From the NCBI GenBank assembly GCA_020631315.1, contig JAHDHM010000160.1, positions 1 to 7,711 of the forward strand: 7,711 nucleotides of DNA. Reading direction: 5' to 3'. Both the position numbers and the translations under genes were made by a program. Within the stretch, counting starts at the first letter, position 1; each line of letters begins with the position of its first letter. The stretch comes from Acidimicrobiales bacterium (GTDB lineage Bacteria; Actinomycetota; Acidimicrobiia; Acidimicrobiales; Poriferisodaliceae). Below, piece by piece: positions 1 through 7,119 of the stretch. Below the pieces are notes generated by a model, which was not told the origin of the DNA, made no database searches, and saw only the letters and a list, made by a program, of their open reading frames with translations.

Positions 1-1755
1 AGGTCATCCGTGGACGGTGACGTCGACGTGCGACCACTGTTCGGCGCACTCACCGCGGCTGAACAGGACGCGGCGATCCAGCCGTCGCCACCAGGACGTC
101 GGAAGGTCGTGGTGTCGACCGACATCGCCGAGTCGAGCCTCACCGTCGACGGTGTGCGCATCGTGATCGACGCCGGTCAGCGCCGGATCATGCGCCAAGA
201 CGGCCGCACCGGCATGGGTCGGCTCCTCACCACGATGAACTCGCGGGCGTCGGCCGACCAGCGGACGGGCCGCGCTGGTCGACAGGCGCCGGGCCACGCG
301 GTCCGCCTGTGGAACCAGTCCGAGCACGCCAATCGGCCGGCGTTCGAGCAGCCCGAGATCCGTCTGGGCGATGTGACCGGTCTGGTGGTCGAACTCGCGG
401 TCTGGGGTGCCGACATCGAACAGCTCGCGCTGCTCGACCGTCCTGATTCGAGCACGCTCGACGCTGCTCGCTCGTTGCTGGTCGATCTCGGCGCCCTCGA
501 CGCAGACGGGCGTGCGACCGCCAAGGGTCGGGCGATGTCGGGTCTGCCCGTGCATCCGCGTCTGGCATCGGTGCTGGTCGAGCATCGTGACAGTCCGGAC
601 GCGTGGACGGCCTGCGTCGTCGCTGCCGCCCTCGAGGGTGACGACGTGCTGCGAGGTCGGATCGACGAGCGACCGACCGACGTCGCGCTGCGCGTCGGCC
701 TCATCGGCGACGCCGAGCGCAGCCATCCGCTGGCGAGCGGACCGCAGCTCCGCCGTGCTCGTGACGACGCGAAGGACCTCGCCCGGCGGCTGCGGATCGA
801 TCGAGGCCGCGTCGACGTCGAGCGTGTCGGCGCGCTGCTGCTCTCGGCCTTCCCGGATCGGCTCGCACGCCGACGTGAACAGCGTGGTCGGTTTGTGGTC
901 CGAAGTGGTGTCGGTGCGTCGATGCCCGAGCACGACGAGCTCGCCGGCGAGGCGTTCGTCGTCGTCACCGATCTCGACGGCGCCGGAGCCGATGCGGCGA
1001 TCCGTTCGGCGGCCGGCGTCGACGCAGCCGATGTCGACGCAGCGCTCGGTCATCTGATCGAAGAGCGGGTCGTCACCGTCTGGGACGAACATCGGGGCGA
1101 CGTCGTCAGCCGTAGTGAGACCGCGATCGGTGCGCTGGTGCTCAGATCGGGAGGCCGCGCCGTCGAACCCGGTCCCGAGACCGCAGCCGCGATCGTCGAT
1201 GCCGTTCGCCGCAGCGAGCTCCGGCTGCTGCCGTGGAACGACCGCTCGCGCCGGCTGCAGTCACGGGCGATCCTGGCCCAGGCGCACGGCCGCCTCGACA
1301 TCCCACCGATGGACGACGCGGCGCTGCTCGCCGACCTCGACGACTGGCTCGCACCGTTGCTGCACCATGCGACCGGCGTGGCCGACGTCGCGAAGCTGAG
1401 CATGACCGATGCGTTGCTCCGTCGGATCGGTTGGCACCTGCGCAACGAGCTCGACCGGCTCGTGCCCGAGTCGTGGGAGCTCCCGTCGGGTCGGACGGTG
1501 AAGATCGACTACACCCGCGAGCGTCCGACAGTCAGCAGTCGAGCGCAGGACTTCTTCGGCATCGGCGTCACCCCGGCCGTCGTCGACGGCGCCGTGCCGC
1601 TGACCGTCGAGCTGCTGTCACCCGCAGGTCGGCCGATCCAGGTCACCTCCGACCTCGCCGGCTTCTGGAAGGGTTCGTGGTCCGAGGTTCGCAAGGACAT
1701 GGCCGGTCGCTATCCGAAGCACCGCTGGCCCGAAGACCCGTCAGCCCCGGAGTAG
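1..1755 (+). CDS. hrpB: ATP-dependent RNA helicase HrpB (DEAH-box), 5' truncated by window edge
   Basis: This is the C-terminal 584 residues of an HrpB-type DEAH-box helicase; the reading frame is open from base 1, so the start and the Walker A/DEAH motifs lie upstream of the window. Visible parts, numbered from the first codon here, are helicase motif V (TDIAESSLT, residues 40-48) and motif VI (QRTGRAGR, 87-94). A helicase-associated (HA2-like) helical region follows from about residue 142 (LALLDRPDSSTLDAARSLL). The HrpB-specific C-terminal domain begins around 431 and ends in the family's hallmark tail (LLSPAGRPIQVTSDLAGFW through WPEDP, 538-580). Full-length HrpB is typically about 820-850 residues, so roughly 250 are missing. 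The family is a predicted cytoplasmic RNA helicase whose cellular role is poorly defined. The gene ends with TAG at 1753, 45 bases before the next + strand start. The GTG at base 10 is internal, not a real start. Family identification is firm; biological role is not. Confidence 0.95.
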   Translation, partial: RSSVDGDVDVRPLFGALTAAEQDAAIQPSPPGRRKVVVSTDIAESSLTVDGVRIVIDAGQRRIMRQDGRTGMGRLLTTMNSRASADQRTGRAGRQAPGHAVRLWNQSEHANRPAFEQPEIRLGDVTGLVVELAVWGADIEQLALLDRPDSSTLDAARSLLVDLGALDADGRATAKGRAMSGLPVHPRLASVLVEHRDSPDAWTACVVAAALEGDDVLRGRIDERPTDVALRVGLIGDAERSHPLASGPQLRRARDDAKDLARRLRIDRGRVDVERVGALLLSAFPDRLARRREQRGRFVVRSGVGASMPEHDELAGEAFVVVTDLDGAGADAAIRSAAGVDAADVDAALGHLIEERVVTVWDEHRGDVVSRSETAIGALVLRSGGRAVEPGPETAAAIVDAVRRSELRLLPWNDRSRRLQSRAILAQAHGRLDIPPMDDAALLADLDDWLAPLLHHATGVADVAKLSMTDALLRRIGWHLRNELDRLVPESWELPSGRTVKIDYTRERPTVSSRAQDFFGIGVTPAVVDGAVPLTVELLSPAGRPIQVTSDLAGFWKGSWSEVRKDMAGRYPKHRWPEDPSAPE

Positions 1756-1800
1756 GGGCGTTGTCACCACGCCGGCAGTTTCGGCTGCGATCATCGACTC

Positions 1801-2201
1801 ATGCGTCTCGGTGAGGATGACGGTGACTGGATCGATCTCGTCATCGACGGTCGTGAGTCCGGTGGGGGCGGATGGCTCTACGTCGCGGGCGACTGCTCGA
1901 TGGGCGGGCGGCGTTGGCGCTTTCGGGACCCCTGCCTGACAGCAGCGAAGCGAGGCAGCTCGGACGATGGCTTGCCGCAGCCTCTCAACCCAGTGCAACG
2001 CCGAACGCGCTGGACTTCACCGAGCCGAACCTTCGATTCGAGCGAGCTCCTGCGGCTGACGGTCGGATGCTGATCGAGATCGGACTGGCACTCGAGGCGG
2101 CCCCGTCATGGGCTGGGCGCGGTGGACTGACGATGAACGTCGCCGCCACATCTGAGCAGCTGTCTAACGCCGCCGAGGACTGGCGGCGACAACTCGACTG
2201 A
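1801..2201 (+). pseudogene. WapI-like immunity-family protein, frameshifted
   Basis: Two overlapping frames together make one protein of about 133 residues. From ATG 1801, frame 1 gives an N-terminus with GDWIDLVIDG, then GWLYVAGD, then GGRRWRF (to 1923). The rest (DSSEARQLGRWL, then FTEPNLRFE, AAPSW, and AAEDWRRQLD before TGA 2199) is in the frame one base back. From memory, the order W-f, LT-x-DES-like, xWL, FTEPNLxF, PPW, L-x-x-A-A-xxW-x-x-x-L matches WapI-type immunity proteins and related actinobacterial hypotheticals, some of which protect against WapA-type contact-dependent toxins. The break lies around 1924-1940, next to a GGG (1925-1927) and a CCCC run (1929-1932); one extra C would join the frames as RDPLPDSSEA. 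Unshifted, frame 1 continues in unrelated sequence to a stop at 2071-2073. No toxin gene is adjacent and no Shine-Dalgarno precedes the ATG. It could be a decayed gene, a sequencing indel or, less likely, a recoded gene. The family call is moderate; the frame break is seen directly. Confidence 0.6.
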
Positions 2202-2226
2202 GCGCGGCACCGGCGATGGCTGTTTC

Positions 2227-2535
2227 TCAGATGGCGAGGTCGGGTTCGTTCGGGCGGGTCACGAGGTAGAGCAGCGGGCCGAACATCCCGGCGATGGCGG
2301 TGAGCACGATGAACGGCCACGGGTTGCGTCCGATGCGCTGGGCGTCTCGATACATCACGACCGCGAGCGCCAGGGCCGCCAGCACGAGGTCGATGTAGAT
2401 CTGTCCTGCCATCAGGTTGAACGTGATGGCGTCGATCGTGCCGCCGATCCCGTCGGAGGCGAGGGCGATCGCCGAGTAGATCCCGAACAGGACCGTGACG
2501 GTGATGGCAACGGGCTTGACCTTGTTCATCGGCAT
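2227..2535 (-). CDS. Small membrane protein with three predicted transmembrane segments, function unknown
   Basis: A 102-residue protein with three hydrophobic stretches, at about residues 8-27, 45-62 and 73-92. They are separated by a short polar loop (DGIGGTID) and a basic loop (MYRDAQRIGRNPWP), and the protein ends in a short acidic tail. The basic loop would be expected on the cytoplasmic side. The layout of the second half (a helix entered by an Asp, a basic loop with RxG, a final helix ending in Leu-Tyr-Leu-x-x-Arg) recalls the DUF2834 family of small membrane proteins, but this is only a resemblance. Two starts are possible, ATG at 2535 and ATG at 2529 (MPMNK); neither has a clear Shine-Dalgarno. 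It lies 41 bases downstream of glgB on the same strand, but a palindromic operator-like sequence in that gap suggests its own control. It converges on the broken immunity-like gene with a 25-base gap. No link to glycogen metabolism can be shown. Confidence 0.75.
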   Translation of the reverse strand: MPMNKVKPVAITVTVLFGIYSAIALASDGIGGTIDAITFNLMAGQIYIDLVLAALALAVVMYRDAQRIGRNPWPFIVLTAIAGMFGPLLYLVTRPNEPDLAI

Positions 2536-2544
2536 GTCGCCGAG

Positions 2545-2571
2545 ACTACGTTGAATGTAGTGATAACTACA
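2545..2571 (-). promoter_or_regulatory. Operator-like palindrome upstream of the small membrane protein gene
   Basis: The 41-base gap between the glgB stop and the membrane-protein start contains a perfect palindrome with 6-base arms, TGTAGT-GATA-ACTACA (2556-2571 on the + strand). A third copy of the half-site, ACTAC, lies at 2545-2549 and forms a second inverted pair, ACTAC-N7-GTAGT. The block starts 10 bases before ATG 2535. A -10-like TACATT on the - strand (2554-2559) falls inside it, so a bound protein would probably block transcription. The repeated TGTAGT/ACTACA half-sites resemble those of BlaI/MecI/CopY-type repressors, though the arrangement is not a textbook match. There is no T-tract and the stem is AT-rich, so a glgB terminator is less likely. 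Regulator unknown. Confidence 0.4.
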
Positions 2572-2576
2572 AAGGG

Positions 2577-4424
2577 TCAGTCTGCGTTCGGTGCCAACAC
2601 CACGACACCCAGCGGCGGGACACTCAGCGACACGCTCTGCGGGTGGCCGTGACGAGGCTCCCCATGCGCGCTCGCCGTGCTGTTCACGACCCCACTGCCA
2701 CCGAAGCGCGTGTCATCGCTGTTCAGCAGCTCGGACCAGTCGCCGCCGATCGGCACACCGATCTCGTAGTCGTGCCGTGGCACCGGGGTGAAGTTGGCGA
2801 CTACCAGCAGCGGGCGGCCGTCGGGCGCCGTGCGCAGGTACGCGAGCACGCTGTTCGCGGCGTCGTCGCCCACGACCCACGAGAACCCTTCGGCTGACGC
2901 GTCGCGTCGATGCATCGCCGGTTCGGAGCGCAGCAGTGTGTTCAGCTCCGACACCCAGTCGACCACGGCCGCGTGGTCGGACTCGGCCAGCAGAGCCCAC
3001 GGCAGCTCGGCTTCGTGGCTCCACTCGTTCGGTGCGCCGAACTCGCTGCCCATGAACAACAGCTTCTTGCCGGGCAGTGTCCACTGGTAGCCGAGCAGCA
3101 GTCGCAGCCCGGCGAACTGTTGCCACCGGTCTCCCGGCTGTTTGGCCAACAGGGAGCCCTTGCCGTGCACGACCTCGTCGTGGGAGATCGACAACACGAA
3201 GTTCTCATCGAAGGCGTAGACCATGCGGAACGTGAGCTGGTCGTGATGCCAGCGACGGTGCACCGGATCCTCGGCCACGTAGCGCAACGTGTCGTTCATC
3301 CAGCCCATGTCCCACTTGAACCCGAAGCCGAGACCGCCGTCGTCGGTCGAACGTGAGACACCCGGCCACGCCGTGGACTCCTCGGCGATCGTCATCACGT
3401 CTGGGTGGTGCAGGTAGACCCGGCGGTTCAACTCCTGGAGGAACGCGACGGCGCCGAGGTTCTCGTTGCCACCGTGTTCGTTGGGGATCCACTCGCCGTC
3501 GGCACGCGAATAGTCGCGGTAGAGCATCGAGGCGACTGCGTCGACGCGGAGCCCGTCCACGTGAAAGAACTCGAGCCAGAACCGCGCGCTCGAGAGCAGG
3601 AAGCTGCGGACCTCGTGGCGGTCGTAGTTGAAGATGGCGCTCTGCCAGTCGGGATGGAAACCGAGGCGAGGATCTGCGTGCTCGTAGAGATGCGTGCCGT
3701 CGAACTCGGCCAGGCCGTGTGCGTCGGTCGGGAAGTGGCTGGGCACCCAGTCGAGGATCACCCCATAGCCCCGCTGGTGCAGCACGTCGACGAGGTGCAT
3801 GAGGTCCTGCGGTGTGCCGAACCGGGAGGTGGCGGCGAAGTAGCCGGTGGTCTGGTACCCCCATGAGCCGTAGAACGGATGCTCCATCACCGGCAACAGC
3901 TCGACATGGGTGAAGCCGGTGCTGTCGAGATGGTCGGCCAGCTGCTCGGCGATCTCCCGGTAGCCGCCGGGGCAGTAGCGCCACGAACCGAGATGCACTT
4001 CGTAGATCGAGATCGGTGCGTCGTGACCATTGCGCGCGGCGCGGGTGGCCATCCACTCGTCGTCGGACCAGGAGTGGCCGAGGTCCCAGATGCGTGACGC
4101 AGTCGCCGGAGGTTGTTCCGCGGCGAAGGCGACCGGGTCAGCCTTGTCGAGCTCTCGCCCGTCGGCCGTTTCGATCCGGTACTTGTACGCCTGCCCGTGA
4201 CGAGCGCCCTCGACTCGACACGCCCAGATCCCCGAATCCGATGGCGTCATCGGCGCAGCTGCGGGATCCCACCCGTTGAACTCGCCGACCACGTTCACGG
4301 AACGTGCGGACGGTGCCCAGACGGCGAAGTCACATCCGCCGGCGTCGACGTGGGCACCCAGCAGGTGGTGGAGCCCGTCGTGGGTGCCTTCGCCGAAGCG
4401 CCACAGGTCGGTGTCGGTGATCAC
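2577..4424 (-). CDS. glgB: 1,4-alpha-glucan branching enzyme GlgB (GH13)
   Basis: GlgB cuts alpha-1,4 chains and transfers the fragment to make alpha-1,6 branches in glycogen. The 615-residue protein has a CBM48 domain (about 18-105, with FAVWAPSA and GEFNGWD), a GH13 TIM barrel (about 135-505) and an all-beta C-terminal domain. All catalytic motifs are present: region I DWVPSHFP (225-232), region II GLRVDAV with nucleophile Asp295, region III IAEES with acid/base Glu348, and region IV SHDE with His415 and Asp416. The YEVHLGSW and GYQTTGYFA signatures are also typical. At 615 residues it is the shorter form, lacking the extra N-terminal N1 domain of enzymes of about 730 residues such as that of E. 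coli. The GTG start at 4424 is chosen because GGAG sits 8 bases upstream and CBM48 follows at the expected distance. It is divergent from glgC and may share regulation with it. Intact, with no missing key residue. Confidence 0.97.
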   Translation of the reverse strand: MITDTDLWRFGEGTHDGLHHLLGAHVDAGGCDFAVWAPSARSVNVVGEFNGWDPAAAPMTPSDSGIWACRVEGARHGQAYKYRIETADGRELDKADPVAFAAEQPPATASRIWDLGHSWSDDEWMATRAARNGHDAPISIYEVHLGSWRYCPGGYREIAEQLADHLDSTGFTHVELLPVMEHPFYGSWGYQTTGYFAATSRFGTPQDLMHLVDVLHQRGYGVILDWVPSHFPTDAHGLAEFDGTHLYEHADPRLGFHPDWQSAIFNYDRHEVRSFLLSSARFWLEFFHVDGLRVDAVASMLYRDYSRADGEWIPNEHGGNENLGAVAFLQELNRRVYLHHPDVMTIAEESTAWPGVSRSTDDGGLGFGFKWDMGWMNDTLRYVAEDPVHRRWHHDQLTFRMVYAFDENFVLSISHDEVVHGKGSLLAKQPGDRWQQFAGLRLLLGYQWTLPGKKLLFMGSEFGAPNEWSHEAELPWALLAESDHAAVVDWVSELNTLLRSEPAMHRRDASAEGFSWVVGDDAANSVLAYLRTAPDGRPLLVVANFTPVPRHDYEIGVPIGGDWSELLNSDDTRFGGSGVVNSTASAHGEPRHGHPQSVSLSVPPLGVVVLAPNAD

Positions 4425-4432
4425 CGGGAGCG

Positions 4433-4436
4433 CTCC
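4433..4436 (-). promoter_or_regulatory. Ribosome binding site of glgB
   Basis: GGAG on the - strand (CTCC at 4433-4436 on the + strand), 8 bases before the GTG at 4424. It decides the non-ATG start of glgB. The site is part of a 10-base perfect palindrome, GGAGCGCTCC (4427-4436). Confidence 0.65.
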
Positions 4437-4466
4437 GTCGTGGATGACTGGACGGTCCGGCCACGC

Positions 4467-4496
4467 TTGAGCATTCGTTCACGATATGCGCATCCT
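4467..4496 (+). promoter_or_regulatory. Candidate promoter for leaderless glgC transcript
   Basis: TTGAGC (4467-4472) is a fair -35 match. A weak -10-like CATCCT (4491-4496) follows at 18 bases. The expected transcription start about 7 bases further on would fall on or next to the A of ATG 4503. This fits the absence of any Shine-Dalgarno before glgC and the common use of leaderless mRNAs in actinobacteria. The -10 match is poor, so this is only a candidate. Confidence 0.25.
4471..4489. promoter_or_regulatory. Imperfect inverted repeat in the glgB/glgC divergent intergenic region
   Basis: The left arm GCAT-TCGT (4471-4478) and right arm ACGA-T-ATGC (4481-4489) flank a TC centre. The arms pair over eight bases with a single-base bulge (T4485). 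It lies between the -35-like hexamer and the glgC start, about 47 bases from the glgB start, so one bound regulator could act on both divergent genes. The regulator family is unknown. An inverted repeat of this quality could also occur by chance. Confidence 0.35.
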
Positions 4497-4502
4497 TGTC
4501 CC

Positions 4503-5753
4503 ATGTCCGAGACTGCATTCCGCCCGAAGGTGCTCAGCATCGTGCTGGCCGGTGGCGAGGGAAAGCGCCTCGCACCTCTCACCTTGGACCGAGCCAAACC
4601 GGCCGTGCCCTTCGGCGGGCACTACCGGCTGATCGACTTCCCGCTGTCGAACCTGGCGAACGGCGGCTACCGCCGCATCGTCGTGCTCACGCAGTACAAG
4701 AGCCACAGCCTGGACGTGCACATCTCGCGTACCTGGCGTCTGAGCACGTTCCTCGGCAACTACGTCACGTCGGTGCCGGCGCAGATGCGTCGGGGTCCGC
4801 ACTGGTTCCTCGGTTCGGCCGACGCGCTCTACCAGAACCTCAATCTGCTCGAGGACGAGAAGCCCGACTACGTGTTCGTCTTCGGTGCCGACCACATCTA
4901 TCGGATCGACCCTCGGCAGATGCTCGACCATCACATCGAGTCGGGCGCCGGCGCGACGGTCGCGGGTATCCGGGTGCCGCGAGCCGAGTCCGACCAGTTC
5001 GGCATCATCGAGGCCGGCGCCGACTCGAAGATCAAACGCTTCGTCGAGAAACCGCCGGTCGAGGACACGGTCGGTCTGCCGGACGCTCACGACCAGGTGC
5101 TCGCGTCGATGGGCAACTACGTGTTCACCGCCGACACGCTGGTCGAGCTGTTGCACGACAACCAGCTGCGCGAAAACAACCGTCACGACATCGGCGGCGA
5201 TCTCATCCCGATGATAGTCGACCGCGCCAACGCCCACGTCTACGACTTCACCGACAACAAGGTCCCGGGCCAGGAAGGGCGTCCGCACTACTGGCGAGAC
5301 GTCGGCACCATCGACAGCTACTACGACGCCCACATGGACCTCATCGACGACTTTCCGGCGTTCGACCTCTACAACGCCGACTGGCCCATCTACACGCTCG
5401 GACGCACGCTGCCGCCGGCGAAGCTGGTTCAGGATCATGAGCGGGGCTCGTCCAAGGTGCGACGCTCGCTGCTCAGCAACGGTGTCGTCGTGTCCGGTGG
5501 TCGTGTGCGCGACTCGGTCCTCTCACCCGGCGTTCGGGTGATGGGCGGCGCCAGGGTCGACAGCTCGATCCTGCTCGACGACGTCGTCGTCGAACCGGGC
5601 GCCGAGGTGCGCAACACCATCCTCGACAAGAACGTCGTGGTGCCCTCCGGTGCCCGGATCGGGTTCGATCCCGAACTCGACGCGCAGCGTTACACGGTGT
5701 CGGAGAACGGCATCGTCGTGTTGTCGAAGGGTCAGCAGGTCATCGTCGACTGA
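4503..5753 (+). CDS. glgC: Glucose-1-phosphate adenylyltransferase GlgC (ADP-glucose pyrophosphorylase)
   Basis: GlgC makes ADP-glucose from ATP and glucose-1-phosphate, the committed and usually allosterically controlled step of bacterial glycogen synthesis. The 416-residue protein has the nucleotidyltransferase domain with LAGGEGKRL (15-23), [19 protein letters not shown] (32-50) and TQYKSHSLD (63-71). Asp130, in GADHIY, is the metal-binding/catalytic aspartate, and FVEKP (180-184) contributes to the glucose-1-phosphate site. [18 protein letters not shown] follows, then a left-handed beta-helix built from hexapeptide repeats (from about 325 to the end, e.g. [24 protein letters not shown]). 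Length and sequence are close to mycobacterial GlgC (about 404 residues). The frame is open upstream to 4113, inside glgB, but ATG 4503 gives the family-standard N-terminus and avoids overlap with glgB. No Shine-Dalgarno is visible. The 3' end overlaps the glgA end by 14 bases, tail-to-tail. Confidence 0.97.
   Translation: MSETAFRPKVLSIVLAGGEGKRLAPLTLDRAKPAVPFGGHYRLIDFPLSNLANGGYRRIVVLTQYKSHSLDVHISRTWRLSTFLGNYVTSVPAQMRRGPHWFLGSADALYQNLNLLEDEKPDYVFVFGADHIYRIDPRQMLDHHIESGAGATVAGIRVPRAESDQFGIIEAGADSKIKRFVEKPPVEDTVGLPDAHDQVLASMGNYVFTADTLVELLHDNQLRENNRHDIGGDLIPMIVDRANAHVYDFTDNKVPGQEGRPHYWRDVGTIDSYYDAHMDLIDDFPAFDLYNADWPIYTLGRTLPPAKLVQDHERGSSKVRRSLLSNGVVVSGGRVRDSVLSPGVRVMGGARVDSSILLDDVVVEPGAEVRNTILDKNVVVPSGARIGFDPELDAQRYTVSENGIVVLSKGQQVIVD
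5740..5753. other. Tail-to-tail overlap of glgC and glgA coding ends
   Basis: The last 14 bases of glgC (TGA at 5751-5753, + strand) are also the last 14 bases of glgA (TGA at 5740-5742, - strand). No hairpin followed by a T-tract is visible between or immediately after the two genes, so both mRNAs must have complementary 3' ends of at least this length and probably longer. Confidence 0.95.
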
Positions 5754-7119
5754 GCTGCTCGTAGATCTCGACGTGCCGCGCCGCCGGCTCGGTCCACGAC
5801 CAGTCGGTCTTCATGCCGCGGCGCTGGATGGCCTGGCGCCGGCGGGTGTTCTTCGAGGCTCGAACCGCACGGTGGAGCGCGTCGACCAGGCTCGCAGTGT
5901 CGACACGCTGTGCGACGAAGCCGGTACCGGCTCGGTCGGCGTCGGCGTCGAGCACGGTGTCGTGAAGGCCACCCACGTCGGTGACGATCGGGATCGAGCC
6001 GTAGGCCATGGCCTGCATCTGTGCGAGCCCACATGGCTCGAACCGGGACGGCATGGCGAAGAAGTCGGTGCCGGCGAAGATCTGATGAGCCAGGGGTTCG
6101 TCATAGCCGTCGAAGAACCACACGTGTTCCGGCATCTCGACCGCCAGAGCCTGCAGTTGTGCGGCGATGTGATGGAGGCCGGCGCCGAGCACGACGAGGC
6201 GCGCTCCGATTCCCGGCAGGAACGCGGCCGCATCGGCCAGCAGGTCCATGCCCTTCTGATCGACCAGCCGACTCACGACGCCGATGACGGGCGTACCGTC
6301 GTCGGACCAACCGACCCGTTCGAGCAACGCCGCACGGCACGCACCACGAGCGTCGAGCGTCGATGCGTCGTAGTTCGCAGCGATGTGCCGATCCGTCGAC
6401 GGGTTCCACACCCCGACGTCGATGCCGTTGCGGATGCCGACCAGCCGATCACCGAGACCGGCGAGGCGTTCGTGCAGACCCATCCCCGACGCCTCGGTCA
6501 CGATCTCCGCGGCGTAGTTCGGGCTGACGGCGATCACGGCGTCGGCGAGTTCGATCGCCCCCGCCATCGGGTTCGTCGAGTCGTACCACGCGAAGTGCTC
6601 CGGCCGGATCGGCAGGTGTTCCAGCCACCTCCGATCCATGACGCCCTGATAGCCGAGGGTGTGGATCGTGAGCACGGTGGGCAGGTCGCCGACGTCCATG
6701 CCGACGGCCGCGGCAGTGTGCCAGTCGTTCAGATGGACCACGTCGTGGTCGCCGTCACGCGCGAGCGCGGCGACCGCAGCGGAGAACGCCATGAATCGAT
6801 GGTCGTTGTCGGGCCACGCCTCGCCGTCGTCGTCGACGTACGGGTGGGGACGTTGCGTGCCGGGCGCCTTCACCAGTGCGATCCGCCCGGCGACCGGGTG
6901 GTCGCCACGGCGAACCGTGACCTCACCGGCCCATTCCGGGACCTCGACCGTCGACGGCTCGAGCTCGTCGACGAGCTCGACGTCGCCGTAGTCCGGCAGC
7001 ACCACGTCGACCTCGACGCCACGGTCACGCAGCGCGTGAACGAGCCCAGCCGCGGCCTCGGCGAGTCCGCCGACGCGGGCGACGGGTGTGAGCTCTGCGC
7101 TCGCGAACAGGATCTTCAC
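5740..7119 (-). CDS. glgA: ADP-glucose-dependent glycogen synthase GlgA (GT5)
   Basis: GlgA transfers glucose from ADP-glucose to the non-reducing end of an alpha-1,4-glucan. The 459-residue protein has the GT5 catalytic N-domain (KILFASAEL, then RVGGLAE at 15-21), VHLNDWHT (128-135), TIHTLGYQG (151-159) and NGID-x-x-x-WNP (231-240). The GT-B C-domain follows, with SRLVDQKG (283-290, including the Arg and Lys expected at the phosphate site), [10 protein letters not shown] (358-367, with the conserved Glu360) and [11 protein letters not shown] (379-389). It has the usual GT5 length. Residue 15, normally Lys in the K-[ST]-GGL motif, is Arg. The GTG start at 7119 is chosen over an in-frame ATG at 7164 because AGGAGG lies 7 bases upstream and the KILF strand begins immediately after it. 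The start overlaps the glgX stop (GTGA), which implies translational coupling in a glgX-glgA operon. The 3' end overlaps glgC on the opposite strand. Confidence 0.96.
   Translation of the reverse strand: MKILFASAELTPVARVGGLAEAAAGLVHALRDRGVEVDVVLPDYGDVELVDELEPSTVEVPEWAGEVTVRRGDHPVAGRIALVKAPGTQRPHPYVDDDGEAWPDNDHRFMAFSAAVAALARDGDHDVVHLNDWHTAAAVGMDVGDLPTVLTIHTLGYQGVMDRRWLEHLPIRPEHFAWYDSTNPMAGAIELADAVIAVSPNYAAEIVTEASGMGLHERLAGLGDRLVGIRNGIDVGVWNPSTDRHIAANYDASTLDARGACRAALLERVGWSDDGTPVIGVVSRLVDQKGMDLLADAAAFLPGIGARLVVLGAGLHHIAAQLQALAVEMPEHVWFFDGYDEPLAHQIFAGTDFFAMPSRFEPCGLAQMQAMAYGSIPIVTDVGGLHDTVLDADADRAGTGFVAQRVDTASLVDALHRAVRASKNTRRRQAIQRRGMKTDWSWTEPAARHVEIYEQLSRR
6959..6980. repeat. 22-base perfect palindrome inside glgA
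   Basis: A perfect palindrome, with half-site TCGAGCTCGTC followed directly by its reverse complement, and its centre between 6969 and 6970. It encodes part of the GlgA stretch ELVDELE, whose own symmetry with codons GAG, CTC, GTC and GAC accounts for most of it. Probably a by-product of codon choice. Confidence 0.6.

Noticed and set aside
1018..1043. Direct repeat of GTCGACGCAGC in hrpB (1018-1028 and 1033-1043)
   Set aside because: It encodes the repeated peptide VDAA in a conserved protein region and reflects codon bias, not an inserted element.
4..1092. Open frame of 362 codons on the - strand, antisense to hrpB
   Set aside because: The + strand encodes conserved helicase motifs over the same bases. 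The antisense product is low-complexity, Arg-, Asp- and His-rich, and matches no family I know.
1757..1773. Hairpin after hrpB (GGCGT, 7-base loop, ACGCC) as a terminator
   Set aside because: The stem is only five base pairs and there is no T-tract after it; such a stem is common by chance in GC-rich DNA.
4113..4502. In-frame upstream extension of glgC
   Set aside because: It is antisense to the 5' end of glgB and to the intergenic region. The GlgC family N-terminus begins just after ATG 4503, so the extension is only open frame.
6959..6980. 22-base palindrome in glgA as a protein-binding or recombination site
   Set aside because: It follows from the symmetric peptide ELVDELE with the preferred codons of this genome and lies deep inside a coding region. 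It is listed as a repeat only.
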